A DNA stretch of 64,000 bases from the NCBI RefSeq assembly GCF_050633145.1, contig NZ_JBOEFY010000027.1, forward strand, positions 112,941 through 176,940, read 5' to 3'. A program made the translations under genes and the position numbers. This document shows positions 53,545-63,399 of this stretch, in pieces. Numbering within the stretch: position 1 is the first letter of the stretch; every line of letters begins with the position of its first letter. The notes under the pieces were generated by a model that had not been told where the DNA came from, did not search any database, and was given only the letters and a program-made list of their open reading frames with translations. Origin of the DNA: Kordia sp050633145. Lineage in GTDB: Bacteria; Bacteroidota; Bacteroidia; Flavobacteriales; Flavobacteriaceae.

Positions 53545-54234
53545 GTGGCAAATATATTAAATAATATTCTTTCTTCCTTTTTTCCTGCAATTTGCTTGGC
53601 TTGTTCTGATAAATTAATGCATCAAGAACAACACATTTGCACGAAATGCTTACACAACTTACCTTTTACTGAATTTCATAAACATCACGAAAACCCTGTA
53701 TTACATACATTTTACGGACGTGTTTCTGTTGCAAATGCAACCGCACTACTCCACTACAAAAAGAATGGATTAGTACAACAGTTGGTACATCAATTAAAAT
53801 ATAAAGGAAGACAGGAAGTTGGTGCTTTTTTAGGAAATATGCTAGGTAAAAGCTTACAGGGCGAACTTTCTTACCAAGACATTGACTACATTATTCCTGT
53901 TCCATTACACAAAAAGAGATTGCAAAAACGTGGATATAATCAAGTGACAACTTTTGGCAAACAATTGGCAATTCATCTTGAAGCGGTTTATATAGAGGAC
54001 ATTCTTATCAAAATAAATAACATAAAAACGCAAGCTTTTAAAAAACGTGCTGCACGTTGGCTAACTGCACAACATTCTTTTGAAATAACGGATACAGAGA
54101 AACTAGCAGGAAAACATATACTATTAATAGACGATATTATTACTACAGGTGCTACTTTAGAAGCCTGTGCATTGGCGCTTCAAAAAATACCAAATATTAA
54201 AATTAGCGTAGCAACTATGTCAATAGCAAGTTAA
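53545..54234 (+). CDS. comF: ComF family phosphoribosyltransferase-like protein
   Basis: A 229-residue ComF protein. The N-terminal zinc-finger-like cysteines (CLAC and CTKC, about 17-37) and the C-terminal PRPP-binding motif ILLIDDIITTGATLEAC (about 193-209) are visible. ComF proteins help natural DNA uptake, transferring single-stranded DNA inward. The start is GTG at 53545, which aligns with the normal family length. No other com gene is in the window. Confidence 0.92.
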   Translation: MANILNNILSSFFPAICLACSDKLMHQEQHICTKCLHNLPFTEFHKHHENPVLHTFYGRVSVANATALLHYKKNGLVQQLVHQLKYKGRQEVGAFLGNMLGKSLQGELSYQDIDYIIPVPLHKKRLQKRGYNQVTTFGKQLAIHLEAVYIEDILIKINNIKTQAFKKRAARWLTAQHSFEITDTEKLAGKHILLIDDIITTGATLEACALALQKIPNIKISVATMSIAS

Positions 54235-54295
54235 AACGTTCGTAAGTACCAAAAATAATTAGTTTATTTGTAGCGCATATATTTTATATCAGTTA

Positions 54296-55912
54296 ATGAA
54301 ACAACGTTTTATATATTTCTCTTTAGTGGCTTTGACCTTTTTGACATTGTTCAATTGTGCCAAACGTGGTTATCCTACAGGTGGCGATCCTGACAAAACA
54401 CCGCCAAAAATGGTAAAGTCGCAACCAGAAGAGTTTAGCACTAATTTTGACGAGAAACGAATTCGAATTTATTTTGATGAGTATATTAAAGTCAAAAATA
54501 TTCAGAAGCAATTAATTATTTCTCCGCCAATTAAAGAAGGCGGTTATATTGTATATCCGCAAGGTAGCGCCAGTAAATATATTGATATTCAAATTATTGA
54601 TACACTACAAGAAAATACAACGTACTCGTTTAATTTTGGACAAAGTATTGTAGATAATAACGAGGAAAACCCTTATGATTATTTTAAGTATGTGTTTTCT
54701 ACAGGTTCCTATATTGATTCATTAGAAGTTACCGGAACAATCAAAGATGCATTAAACAGAAAGCCTGAAAAATTTGTTTCTGTGATGTTGTATGAAATTG
54801 ATTCTATGTACAATGACTCAACGGTATATAAAAAGACACCAACATATATTACAAATACATTGGATAGCTTAACTGAGTTTAAACTATCTAATTTACGTGC
54901 AGGAAAGTATAAGATGATTGCTCTTAAAGATAAAGCCAACAATTATCTTTTTAATCCATTAACAGATAAAATTGGATATGTAGAACAAGAAGTTACCATT
55001 CCAACTGATTCTTTTTATACGATTACTTTGTTTAAAGAAATTCCAGCGTTTAAAGCGACACGTCCTGCACAGATTTCTAAAAACATGATTGCTTTTGGAC
55101 ATGAAGGTCCTGTAGATGATATGAAAATTACTATAAACTCAGATGTTCCTGAGAATTTTAGGTATAAAACTACACGTCATCCCGAAAAAGATACTTTGCG
55201 TTATTGGTTTGAAAATTTAAAACCAGATACAGATTCGTTGTTATTTACCGTTTCTAAAGGTGAGTACAGTAAAGATTTTACAGTAAAATTGAAGGAGTTG
55301 GAAAAAGATTCCATGAACCTTTCTGTAAATTATCGAGGAAGTATTCCGCCAAACGGCGATTTTAAAATAGCTTCTAACACGCCTATTACAGCAATTGATG
55401 AGAACACAATTTCGATTCAGAATAAAGATTCAATTCCTATAAAATTTACTACTAAACTCAACGAGAAAAATAATAGTTTGGATTTATTTTTTGAGAAAAA
55501 GGAAAATCAGCGTTATAACATTCAGATGCTACCAAAAGCAATTACCGATTTTTATGGTGAAGTGAATGATACATTAAAGTATACATTGATTACGAAAGAA
55601 AATAAAGATTACGGAAATATTCAATTGGCATATACTAAATCTGAATATCCTGTTATTGTTCAAGTTGTAAATGAAAAGTTAGAAGTTATTGCTGAAGAGT
55701 ACCTAACAGAGCCAAAACCTTTTTGCAACTTTCCATACATCGATCCGCAATTTGTGTATTTCCGCGTGATTTATGATACGAATAAAAACGGAAAATGGGA
55801 CACTGGAAATTATCTAAAAAAGAAACAACCAGAAGTCATAAAATATTATCCGAAAAAAGTGGAAGTCAGAGCCAATTGGGATGTTATTGAGGATCTTAAG
55901 AATTTAAAGTAG
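54296..55912 (+). CDS. Ig-like domain lipoprotein
   Basis: A 538-residue lipoprotein with the lipobox LFNC, cysteine at residue 21. It contains an N-terminal Ig-like (Big_5-type) domain (KTPPKMVKSQPEEFSTNFDE, about residues 35-145) and several more beta-sandwich repeats. It is probably anchored to the outer membrane. It lies 61 bp after comF, but a functional link is not evident. The function is unknown. Confidence 0.78.
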   Translation: MKQRFIYFSLVALTFLTLFNCAKRGYPTGGDPDKTPPKMVKSQPEEFSTNFDEKRIRIYFDEYIKVKNIQKQLIISPPIKEGGYIVYPQGSASKYIDIQIIDTLQENTTYSFNFGQSIVDNNEENPYDYFKYVFSTGSYIDSLEVTGTIKDALNRKPEKFVSVMLYEIDSMYNDSTVYKKTPTYITNTLDSLTEFKLSNLRAGKYKMIALKDKANNYLFNPLTDKIGYVEQEVTIPTDSFYTITLFKEIPAFKATRPAQISKNMIAFGHEGPVDDMKITINSDVPENFRYKTTRHPEKDTLRYWFENLKPDTDSLLFTVSKGEYSKDFTVKLKELEKDSMNLSVNYRGSIPPNGDFKIASNTPITAIDENTISIQNKDSIPIKFTTKLNEKNNSLDLFFEKKENQRYNIQMLPKAITDFYGEVNDTLKYTLITKENKDYGNIQLAYTKSEYPVIVQVVNEKLEVIAEEYLTEPKPFCNFPYIDPQFVYFRVIYDTNKNGKWDTGNYLKKKQPEVIKYYPKKVEVRANWDVIEDLKNLK

Positions 55913-55914
55913 TT

Positions 55915-55990
55915 TAGATCGCTTTGCTCTTAGACTTGTTCCTGCGTAGGCAGGAATCTATTAGATCGCTTCGCTGTTAGATTATTAGAC
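55915..55990. repeat. Intergenic hairpin repeat after the Ig-like lipoprotein
   Basis: Units tagatcgctt, and the hairpin ttcctgc-gta-gcaggaa (near 55939-55956), fill the gap. The 313-base stretch 55913-56225 holds no gene I would call. Confidence 0.5.
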
Positions 55991-56225
55991 TACTTTTCTT
56001 TTAGAGTTTTCAGATGAAACTTCATTGACGTGAATTCAACTTAAAAAACGTTATTTTACTCTTAATTTACTAAAAACTATATGCTTTTAGTTCGAGCATT
56101 ATCGTAGATACTGAGTGTAGCTAACAACATTAAAGTTTCAATTGAATCTCTACTGCGCTCGATTTGACATTTAATACATGATATTAAACATAAAACGTAT
56201 AGGAAATAGTTAAATCAAACTCTCA

Positions 56226-57305
56226 TTAATTAAACCCAATTTTTCTTGTTTCGGTGTGTTTGAATTTTTTGTTTTCGTAGTTAAAGATATCTGCCAATAT
56301 CATAGCTGTATTACTTGCTTCATGATCTAGTGTGCTAAGAAGTTGATTGGATTTTTCTTTCGACAAGGCTTTAAATTCATAATAGGCAATCATTCTACCT
56401 TTTCTTAGAAGTGCTGTGTCAATTTTACTAATACTTGTATTGAACGTACAAATTATTTTTATGTTTAAATAGTCACTGAATAGCCCGTCTGTTAATTGTA
56501 GAATGGTAGAAACAACTGAGCTTTCATTCTTTTGTTCTCTACTAGTCAATACTTTTTCCGCATCTTCAATAATTAAAATTGAATTTTGATTTTTCAGTAA
56601 AAACGATATAAAATCAGGATGCAGTAATTCATTGACAAATTCGTTCTGAATAAAAATAAAATTCTTTTTATGATGCTTACTAATCAGGCTTTTTATGTAC
56701 GATGTTTTCCCTGTTCCAGGAATTCCGTGCAATAAAATAAGTCCCGCTTTTTCTATAGCCAACGATGCTTCAATGGTATCATTCACTTGACTAAAATCAT
56801 TGTTATACATGCTTTGTATATCGCACTCAAAATCTTCAGTGCGCACATCTTCTGTAAAAAAGCTGTGATTATCTCTTGATAATACTTTAAATACAGGCGT
56901 TCTGTCTAATCCGAATTTAGTTCTTAACGTATGATTCATAGCAATTACCCATTTCTCAAGTTCCGAATCTGAACTGTCATAATAAAACTCAATATTCAGT
57001 TCATCGTGTTCTAATGTTATCCATATAAGCAAATTTTTCGCAGTGCTTTTTAGGAGATATTGATACGGGAAATCTATTGAAAAATCAGCATTTTTAGTAT
57101 CTTCAGTATTCCAATTTTTAAAAACAACTTCTATATTGTTTAACTGCAAATTTATTGCATCAACAATAGCTTCCATATGTTCTTTTGTTTCTTCAAGCGG
57201 CGTTTTTAGGCTGAGAATTGAAGCAATTTTATCAAAACAAATAATATAATACGTGTTTTTATCAAAATCGCTATACGAATCAAATGCATCAATTAATTCT
57301 GCCAT
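56226..57305 (-). CDS. Orphan AAA ATPase
   Basis: A 359-residue protein with a unique N-terminal domain (about 1-180) and an AAA domain: Walker A GIPGTGKT (194-201), Walker B SILIIEDAE (242-250), sensor 1 with ICTFNTSISKID (285-296) and the arginine-finger RKGR (301-304). It resembles the BCS1-like AAA group. The N-terminal domain is not recognised, so the substrate is unknown. It is monocistronic, between the Ig-like lipoprotein gene (convergent) and the amidohydrolase. Confidence 0.85.
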   Translation of the reverse strand: MAELIDAFDSYSDFDKNTYYIICFDKIASILSLKTPLEETKEHMEAIVDAINLQLNNIEVVFKNWNTEDTKNADFSIDFPYQYLLKSTAKNLLIWITLEHDELNIEFYYDSSDSELEKWVIAMNHTLRTKFGLDRTPVFKVLSRDNHSFFTEDVRTEDFECDIQSMYNNDFSQVNDTIEASLAIEKAGLILLHGIPGTGKTSYIKSLISKHHKKNFIFIQNEFVNELLHPDFISFLLKNQNSILIIEDAEKVLTSREQKNESSVVSTILQLTDGLFSDYLNIKIICTFNTSISKIDTALLRKGRMIAYYEFKALSKEKSNQLLSTLDHEASNTAMILADIFNYENKKFKHTETRKIGFN

Positions 57306-57367
57306 GAGTATCTTTTAATTTAAATTTTTAATTTTCGCTTTTGAATATAGAATTGCTTATAAATAGT

Positions 57368-58153
57368 TTACGAATGTAATGTAAATGCATCTTTATCATC
57401 TAAAAACTTCAACTTATTTCGATAGGTTGCAATATGTTCTTTGGTAAGCGTTACAATCTCAATTTCTTCTTTGCCTGAAGTAATATTGGTAAGTTGTTCA
57501 CCCAATACATCATACGCTGCCGAATGTCCGCAATACTCAAGCGAATTTGCATCGAGTCCTACTCTATTCACTCCAATACAATAGCTCATATTTTCAATGG
57601 CACGAGCTTTTAATAAAGCATCCCAAGCACTGACACGTGGTTTTGGCCAATTGGCAACATATAACAATACGTCATAGTCTTCTACATTACGCGCCCAAAC
57701 AGGAAAACGCAAATCGTAACATATAAGCGGGCAAATTTTCCAGCCTTTGTACTCAATGCTGTTTTTTGAAGTTCCTGCTTTGTATACTTTGTGTTCGCCA
57801 GCAAGTGTAAACGTATGTTTTTTGTCGTAAGTTTCTATTTTTCCAGAAGGCAATACAAATACTGAACGATTGTAATGGTTTCCGTTTTCGGAAATTACCA
57901 AACTTCCTGTAATTGCTGCATTTTTTGATGTTGCAAGTTCTTTTAACCAAGTAATCGTTTCTCCATCCATTGTTTCCGCTACATTTTGCGGATTCATTGT
58001 GAAGCCCGATGTAAACATTTCAGGCAATACAATAATATCAACTACATCCGTAATTGTATTTATCTTTTCTGCCAATTGCGTTCTGTTTTGTGCAGGATTT
58101 TCCCAAATTAAATTGGTTTGTACAAGTGCAACTTTCAGTTCTTGACTTTCCAT
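57368..58153 (-). CDS. Carbon-nitrogen hydrolase (omega-amidase-like)
   Basis: A 261-residue nitrilase-superfamily enzyme. The catalytic triad is Glu45 (VLPEMFTSGF), Lys111 (YDKKHTF) and Cys145 (PLICYDLRFP). It resembles YafV/omega-amidase, which hydrolyses 2-oxosuccinamate and 2-oxoglutaramate in metabolite repair. The substrate is an inference from similarity. It has no signal peptide and ends 62 bp before the AAA gene start, so co-transcription is possible. Confidence 0.9.
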   Translation of the reverse strand: MESQELKVALVQTNLIWENPAQNRTQLAEKINTITDVVDIIVLPEMFTSGFTMNPQNVAETMDGETITWLKELATSKNAAITGSLVISENGNHYNRSVFVLPSGKIETYDKKHTFTLAGEHKVYKAGTSKNSIEYKGWKICPLICYDLRFPVWARNVEDYDVLLYVANWPKPRVSAWDALLKARAIENMSYCIGVNRVGLDANSLEYCGHSAAYDVLGEQLTNITSGKEEIEIVTLTKEHIATYRNKLKFLDDKDAFTLHS

Positions 58154-58236
58154 GAGTTTTGTAGGTATTTTTGGTAAATTAAATACGTTTCATCAATCAT
58201 TTTTATATTGAAAAAACAGTATTGTAAAGTTACCAC

Positions 58237-58941
58237 TTATTTTCCATGAATGTCCAATACTTCAAAAAGTTTTGCTTTGAAAGTTCTTCCTATTGGAATG
58301 CGTTTGTCATGAATATAAACTTCATTTCCTGAAATTTTATCTACATGATCTTTGTTGATGACAAACGATTTGTGAATTTGAATGAATTGATGTTCCGGCA
58401 GTTTTTCTTTCCATGTACGCAATGCGCCAATAAAAGATAACTTTTGCTGTTTGCTTACCAAAGTGAGGTAATTTCGTTCTGATTCGACATAAAAAATTTC
58501 TTGAAACTGAATTTTATAAAACGTTTTATCTACATTTAAAAATAGTGTTTCCAAAGCTGGTTTTTCTATTGCTGTTTCAATAATTTTTGTTTGAATTCGC
58601 TGTGTTTTTTGAATGGCTTTTAGAAAACGTTCCAACGAAAAAGGCTTTACCAAATAATCAATAATAGTTTCAAATTCAAAACTTTCTACAGCATAATCAG
58701 GATATGCAGTTGTCATGATAATTGTTGGCGGATTTTTAAGCGTTCGCAAAAAACTCAATCCAGAAATGTCTGGTAAGTTGATATCTAGAAAAATTAAATC
58801 AATAGCCTCTGCATTGATTGTATCATAAGCTTTTAAAGCTGCATTGAACGTTCCGACCAACTCCAAATATGATACTTTTGCAATGTAACTTTTTAAAATA
58901 CGCTGCGCAGGAATTTCATCTTCTATTATGATACATTTCAT
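58237..58941 (-). CDS. LytTR response regulator
   Basis: A 234-residue two-component regulator with a receiver domain (about 1-120; phospho-acceptor Asp53 in LIFLDINLPD, Lys99 in YLVKPF) and a C-terminal LytTR DNA-binding domain (about 135-230; TLFLNVDKTFYKIQFQEIFYVESERNY at the start). It is 10 bp after the sensor kinase gene. The genes controlled are not seen nearby. Confidence 0.93.
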   Translation of the reverse strand: MKCIIIEDEIPAQRILKSYIAKVSYLELVGTFNAALKAYDTINAEAIDLIFLDINLPDISGLSFLRTLKNPPTIIMTTAYPDYAVESFEFETIIDYLVKPFSLERFLKAIQKTQRIQTKIIETAIEKPALETLFLNVDKTFYKIQFQEIFYVESERNYLTLVSKQQKLSFIGALRTWKEKLPEHQFIQIHKSFVINKDHVDKISGNEVYIHDKRIPIGRTFKAKLFEVLDIHGK

Positions 58942-58951
58942 CAGTTTGTTA

Positions 58952-59929
58952 TTATTTTTTATCTGTCAATTCTAATTTTAAGCTTACACGATATATATTT
59001 TCTGTAGAAACTTCCAAGTCGTATTTGTCTTTATAAATTAATTCCAAACGTTTTTTTAAGTTTTGCAATCCAATTTGATCGTTTGTGGCCATTTTTGTTG
59101 CATCAAACTTGTTTGTACACACACATTCTAGCACATCATTAGCTACTGCAATTTGTATGTCAATATTAGTGTCAATCGTACTATGTTTAAAAGCATTTTC
59201 AATAATTGTAATAAGCAATAAAGGTGCTATTTTATAATTACCATGAAAGATCTGTTTATCGTATGAAATCGTTTTGATGCCTTCCGTTCTAATTTCCTGA
59301 AATTTAATATAATTATCTATAAAATTGAGTTCTTTTTCTAGCGGAACAAACGTCGCATTGCTTTCATACAAAACGTGTTTTAGATTGTTAGACAGCATTA
59401 AAATCAATTCAGGAACTTGCGCAGGCTTTTCTAACGAATACGAATAAATTGTATTTAAATTGTTGAACAACACATGCGGATTTATCTGAGATTTTAAAAA
59501 CTTCAACTCCATTTCCGTATGTTTTTGCTGAATTGCTTCTACCTCATCTTTCTTTTCTAAATAACGAAATAACATCCAAATAAAAGAGAAAAAGATAATT
59601 GGCACAATGGTTTGCCATACATAATCTGACAAGCATTTTGCAATACTACAACCACATTCTGCAAAAACATAACAATACAATTGTGTTGCAAAAAAACTAA
59701 TCAATGCAATGATGAGAATGTATATTGTATACCACTTTTTCATCTCAAAAAAAGGCAATAACACAAAGTCATTTACGTATACAATAATGACTAGAATGGA
59801 TAAGTATTGTAGAAACGGATTTTCTGTCCAATAATAATCTGAAAAGTAAAATAAAGAGACAAAAATGAACAATGCCCAAAACAGAATGTGAATCAGTATT
59901 TTAGAAATTTTGTAGTTGAAAAAGTTCAT
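58952..59929 (-). CDS. LytS-type sensor histidine kinase
   Basis: A 325-residue membrane kinase with four N-terminal membrane helices (about 8-30, 40-60, 67-90 and 104-122) and the His_kinase domain: His152 in SQINPHVLFNN and the HATPase_c segment (IIENAFKHS, near 235). It is the partner of the LytTR regulator downstream (10 bp gap). Kinases of this group lack an extracellular sensor and may sense membrane or quinone state; the signal is unknown. Confidence 0.93.
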   Translation of the reverse strand: MNFFNYKISKILIHILFWALFIFVSLFYFSDYYWTENPFLQYLSILVIIVYVNDFVLLPFFEMKKWYTIYILIIALISFFATQLYCYVFAECGCSIAKCLSDYVWQTIVPIIFFSFIWMLFRYLEKKDEVEAIQQKHTEMELKFLKSQINPHVLFNNLNTIYSYSLEKPAQVPELILMLSNNLKHVLYESNATFVPLEKELNFIDNYIKFQEIRTEGIKTISYDKQIFHGNYKIAPLLLITIIENAFKHSTIDTNIDIQIAVANDVLECVCTNKFDATKMATNDQIGLQNLKKRLELIYKDKYDLEVSTENIYRVSLKLELTDKK

Positions 59930-60151
59930 TTTCTTTTTTTATAAACGTTCAAAGTACTAAGAAACGTAAAAATCGTCAAATATATACGGATAAAATACAC
60001 CCTTTACTGTACAAACTTCTATTTAGCACAAAAGAAATACATCTTTTTAAAAATTGCTTTTTGTGAATTTATTTATGCATTTTGTACATTTTATTGGTTT
60101 TCTTTTTTGGTTTGATTGAGTTTTGAAACATCATTTAAAATCAACCAAAAA

Positions 60152-61045
60152 ATGAACAAATTTATTCCTTTTATATTGGCGCTTTTTGTGTGTCAAATTT
60201 CGCTTTCGCAAGAAGTCAATCAATTGACAAAAGATACTCGTGGACGTGATTTATTATTGAGTGAAATCACTAAAGATGGTTTTACTTCAAATTCTTTCAA
60301 TTCATGGTTTTCTCCGAATTATGAAGCCTACGAACCTGATGCTGAAATCATTAAAAAACTCAAAAGAAAACTTAAAAAATATTCCATTACTATTTTTATG
60401 GGAACTTGGTGCGGCGACAGTAAACGTGAAGTTCCAAAGTTTATGAAACTCTTAGATGCTGCCAATTTTCCTGAAGAAAAGTTACGTATTGTTGGTTTAG
60501 ACAATAAACGTTCAGCATACAAACAAGGACCAAACGGTGAGGAAAAAGGCTTGAATATTCATCGTGTACCCACTTTTATTGTGTATAACAAAAAGGGAAA
60601 AGAAGTTGGACGCATTGTAGAACATGCGGTAGAAAGTTTGGAAGCAGATTTACTTCGAATTTGCAGAAAAAAATCATACGAACACAACTATCAAGTCGTT
60701 ACAGAATTACATGAATTATTTGAGAAAAAAGGAATTGAGTATGTTTCTGAAAATCAAGAGAAAGTACTTAAAAAACTGCAACCATATTCTAAAAGTTTAA
60801 AAGAACTGAATACCTATGGTTATGTATTGCTTCGTGCGGAAGCGACTTCAAAAGCCATTAGCGTTTTTACCATTAATACGAAATTGTTTCCAGAAAATAA
60901 AAACGGGTATGATAGCTTAGCAGAAGCCTATTTTGTAGCTGAAGATTATGAGACAGCAATTAAGTTTTACAACAAAGTATTGGAAATCGATGCAAACGAC
61001 AAAAATGCAAAAACTATGTTGGAGAAAATGCAAAAATCATTATAA
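60152..61045 (+). CDS. Thioredoxin-fold protein with C-terminal TPR, monothiol active site
   Basis: A 297-residue periplasmic protein from the ATG at 60152, giving a signal peptide ending ISLSQ; the frame continues upstream to a TTG at 60116, which would spoil the signal. The thioredoxin fold has the active-site MGTWCGDSKRE with Cys87 and a serine in place of the second cysteine (CGDS), so it is a CxxS type. A TPR motif (YDSLAEAYFVAEDYETAIKF) is at the C-terminus. CxxS proteins can form mixed disulfides but not classic disulfide exchange. A terminator follows. Confidence 0.85.
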   Translation: MNKFIPFILALFVCQISLSQEVNQLTKDTRGRDLLLSEITKDGFTSNSFNSWFSPNYEAYEPDAEIIKKLKRKLKKYSITIFMGTWCGDSKREVPKFMKLLDAANFPEEKLRIVGLDNKRSAYKQGPNGEEKGLNIHRVPTFIVYNKKGKEVGRIVEHAVESLEADLLRICRKKSYEHNYQVVTELHELFEKKGIEYVSENQEKVLKKLQPYSKSLKELNTYGYVLLRAEATSKAISVFTINTKLFPENKNGYDSLAEAYFVAEDYETAIKFYNKVLEIDANDKNAKTMLEKMQKSL

Positions 61046-61070
61046 ATACCTAAACGTAAAGTTTGTTTTG

Positions 61071-61110
61071 AAAAGCAATGCGTCTCCATGTGAGATTATG
61101 CATTGCTTTT
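61071..61110 (+). terminator. Terminator of the thioredoxin-TPR gene
   Basis: A perfect 11-bp outer stem (aaaagcaatgc / gcattgctttt) with an inner tctc/gaga stem, followed by ctgtttt. Confidence 0.8.
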
Positions 61111-61265
61111 CTGTTTTAAAAAAAGATGTAGTATTACATTCTTGACTTAATTATTAGTAATTTTAGCGTAATTGTTGTTTTTGAAAATTTATCCAAAAAC
61201 ACCTACCATGATTTTCAAACACTTTGATATTAGTTGAATACGCCTAGACTATACAAATACGTTTT

Positions 61266-62969
61266 ATGAAATTTTTGCTTCCTAGATTTTTAGCATGCCT
61301 GCTGCTTTTTGCAGTTCGCATTGATGTACAAGCACAAGAACTTCCCAAAGATGCTTCTTTAGCAGAAATGCATGAATTTATAGTAGAACAAAAATTTTCT
61401 GATCCAGAAGCCGCACATACAAATGCAAAACTTCTTTTACAGAGAAGTGAAGCTAAAAAAAATGCTGATTATATATTCAAAGCCTATCGTGAATTAGGTA
61501 GAATTGCAAATATAGAAGGTGATTATAACAAAAGTATTGAATATAGTAAACTTGCTGGGGAAATTGCTGACTCTCTAAAAAATGACGATTACCTCTGCGC
61601 TACACATTTATTAAAAGGAACTTCTCTTGTATATTTAGGCAATGATAATGAAGCTTTAAAATGCTATTTAAAGGCATTAGAACACGCAAAAAAAAGCAAG
61701 AATATTAAGTATCAAATTATGGCGCGTGGAAATCTCGCTAAAGTAAAACGTAATATTCATTTTGATGAAGAGGCTTTAGCCATGTTTAAAGAGAATTTAA
61801 GACTGTGTAAAAAAAATAAACTCGATAAAGAACTCATAGGCATAAATACTTATTTAGGTCTTACGGGAACTTTTTTAACCTTATCACAACCTGATTCTAC
61901 TTTAGTATATGCGAAAATAGGGCTTACACATGCTACAAATAATAATGATATAGAAGGACAAAGCTATTTCTTTATGGATATGGGCATTGCACATTTTATA
62001 AAAGGTGAATTTAACAAAGCTATTTCCTATTTAAAGCAAGCAGAAGAAATTACTTTAGGATTGAATAATAAGAAAAGACTAGTTGAGATGTACTATTACA
62101 TTGGCAAATCTTATGCTGAAATGAAAGTATACGACAAAGCTGTTCAGTTCTTAGAACTCACCAAGGAAACGATTACGGCAGAGAATAGTAAAAATGATAT
62201 CTCTATAAAATTCAATCCACATATTTTGCTAAAAACATACGAAATCCTAGCAGATGTGTATAAAAAGCAAGGAAACATAGAAGCTTCCAACACTAGTTTT
62301 GAGCAATACAAAGCCTTAGATAAAGTTAAAGACAGTAATCGCACTACTGTGTATGAAAGTTTACTAAAAAATGTAAATAAAGAAAATGAAGAGCTAATCT
62401 CGTCCGAGTCTCGACTCAAAGAAACCCTTAAGATAACATTTTGGATTGTAGGTGTCATTCTAATTTTTTGCTTCTTTTTTATATGGAAGTTTGTGAGTAT
62501 GCGCAAAAAGAATAAGATTATTTTTGAGCAATTGATGCAAAAAATAGAAGCTGAAAGTCATCAAAAAAAGAAGACAGATCTTGTTATTCAAGATAAAAAA
62601 ATACAAGAAATTTTAATTCGCTTAGATAAGCTTGAAACTTCCTTATATTTTTTAAATAGCAGTTGTTCTTTACAAAATGTAGCCAAGAAAATAAAAACCA
62701 ACACTAGTTATTTATCAAAAATTATTGGGACACATAAAGGGAAAAAATTTACTGAATATATCAACGAACTTCGTATTCAATATGTATTAAAACGATTAAA
62801 AGAAGATTCTAAATTCAGAAAATATTCAATCAAAAATATTGCAGAAGAAATAGGCTATAAAAGCACAAACTCATTCACCAAACATTTTAAAACACATACA
62901 AAATTGTATCCTTCTTTTTACATTCAAACCTTAAATGAAAAAGAAAAAAATAGTAGCGCAAATTTATAA
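61266..62969 (+). CDS. TPR-AraC transcriptional regulator
   Basis: A 567-residue protein with a signal peptide ending VQAQ, TPR repeats in the periplasm (about 40-370), one membrane helix (about 389-409) and a cytoplasmic AraC-type HTH at the end (SLQNVAKKIKTNTSYLSKII and IKNIAEEIGYKSTNSFTKHF). This one-component architecture is typical of Bacteroidota, and the partial protein at 1-1393 looks like a relative. It lies directly upstream of the GG-leader peptide array, so it could control it; that is inference. Confidence 0.9.
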   Translation: MKFLLPRFLACLLLFAVRIDVQAQELPKDASLAEMHEFIVEQKFSDPEAAHTNAKLLLQRSEAKKNADYIFKAYRELGRIANIEGDYNKSIEYSKLAGEIADSLKNDDYLCATHLLKGTSLVYLGNDNEALKCYLKALEHAKKSKNIKYQIMARGNLAKVKRNIHFDEEALAMFKENLRLCKKNKLDKELIGINTYLGLTGTFLTLSQPDSTLVYAKIGLTHATNNNDIEGQSYFFMDMGIAHFIKGEFNKAISYLKQAEEITLGLNNKKRLVEMYYYIGKSYAEMKVYDKAVQFLELTKETITAENSKNDISIKFNPHILLKTYEILADVYKKQGNIEASNTSFEQYKALDKVKDSNRTTVYESLLKNVNKENEELISSESRLKETLKITFWIVGVILIFCFFFIWKFVSMRKKNKIIFEQLMQKIEAESHQKKKTDLVIQDKKIQEILIRLDKLETSLYFLNSSCSLQNVAKKIKTNTSYLSKIIGTHKGKKFTEYINELRIQYVLKRLKEDSKFRKYSIKNIAEEIGYKSTNSFTKHFKTHTKLYPSFYIQTLNEKEKNSSANL

Positions 62970-63058
62970 ATTTGCGTAGTTCACAATATAGATCATGCTA
63001 GTTTAAGCGTAATTATGTTTATTTTTCATTACGAATCAATAACTTTAAATAATTCATT

Positions 63059-63229
63059 ATGAAGAAAAAAAAGGTAAGTACCATCCATTTACGAAAGCGT
63101 TTAATTGCAAATATGGAAACAAATTATTTGGAAGCTTTAAAAGGAGGAACAAGAAGTAACGATTTTAACTCTGTTGACTATACTATTTGTCCAGGTCAGA
63201 TGCACTGTGTTCATAATCTCACTATCTAA
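63059..63229 (+). CDS. GG-leader peptide C (too short for a usual gene call)
   Basis: A 56-residue frame, ATG at 63059 to TAA at 63229, first of the array. The leader is very basic (MKKKKVSTIHLRKRL) and ends in LEALKGG at residues 24-30; the 26-residue core has two cysteines (TICPG and MHCVH). It follows the TPR-AraC gene by 90 bp and is followed by a terminator. The GG leader matches the others at the locus, but its leader is more divergent. Confidence 0.7.
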   Translation: MKKKKVSTIHLRKRLIANMETNYLEALKGGTRSNDFNSVDYTICPGQMHCVHNLTI

Positions 63230-63264
63230 AAAAATAAACCTATAACATTCTCTAAAACTAAAGC

Positions 63265-63291
63265 AAAACCAGAAGAATATCTTCTGGTTTT
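63265..63291 (+). terminator. Terminator after GG-leader peptide C
   Basis: A 12-bp perfect stem (aaaaccagaaga / tcttctggtttt) with a three-base loop and T run. Confidence 0.85.
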
Positions 63292-63399
63292 TTTATGCGC
63301 AAAATCGTAAAATATTTATGTATCTACGCAAATACTACCGTTTCTGAGTTTAATTCTTGTCTATATTGAGATCAGTAACAAATCACAAAACTTATATTT

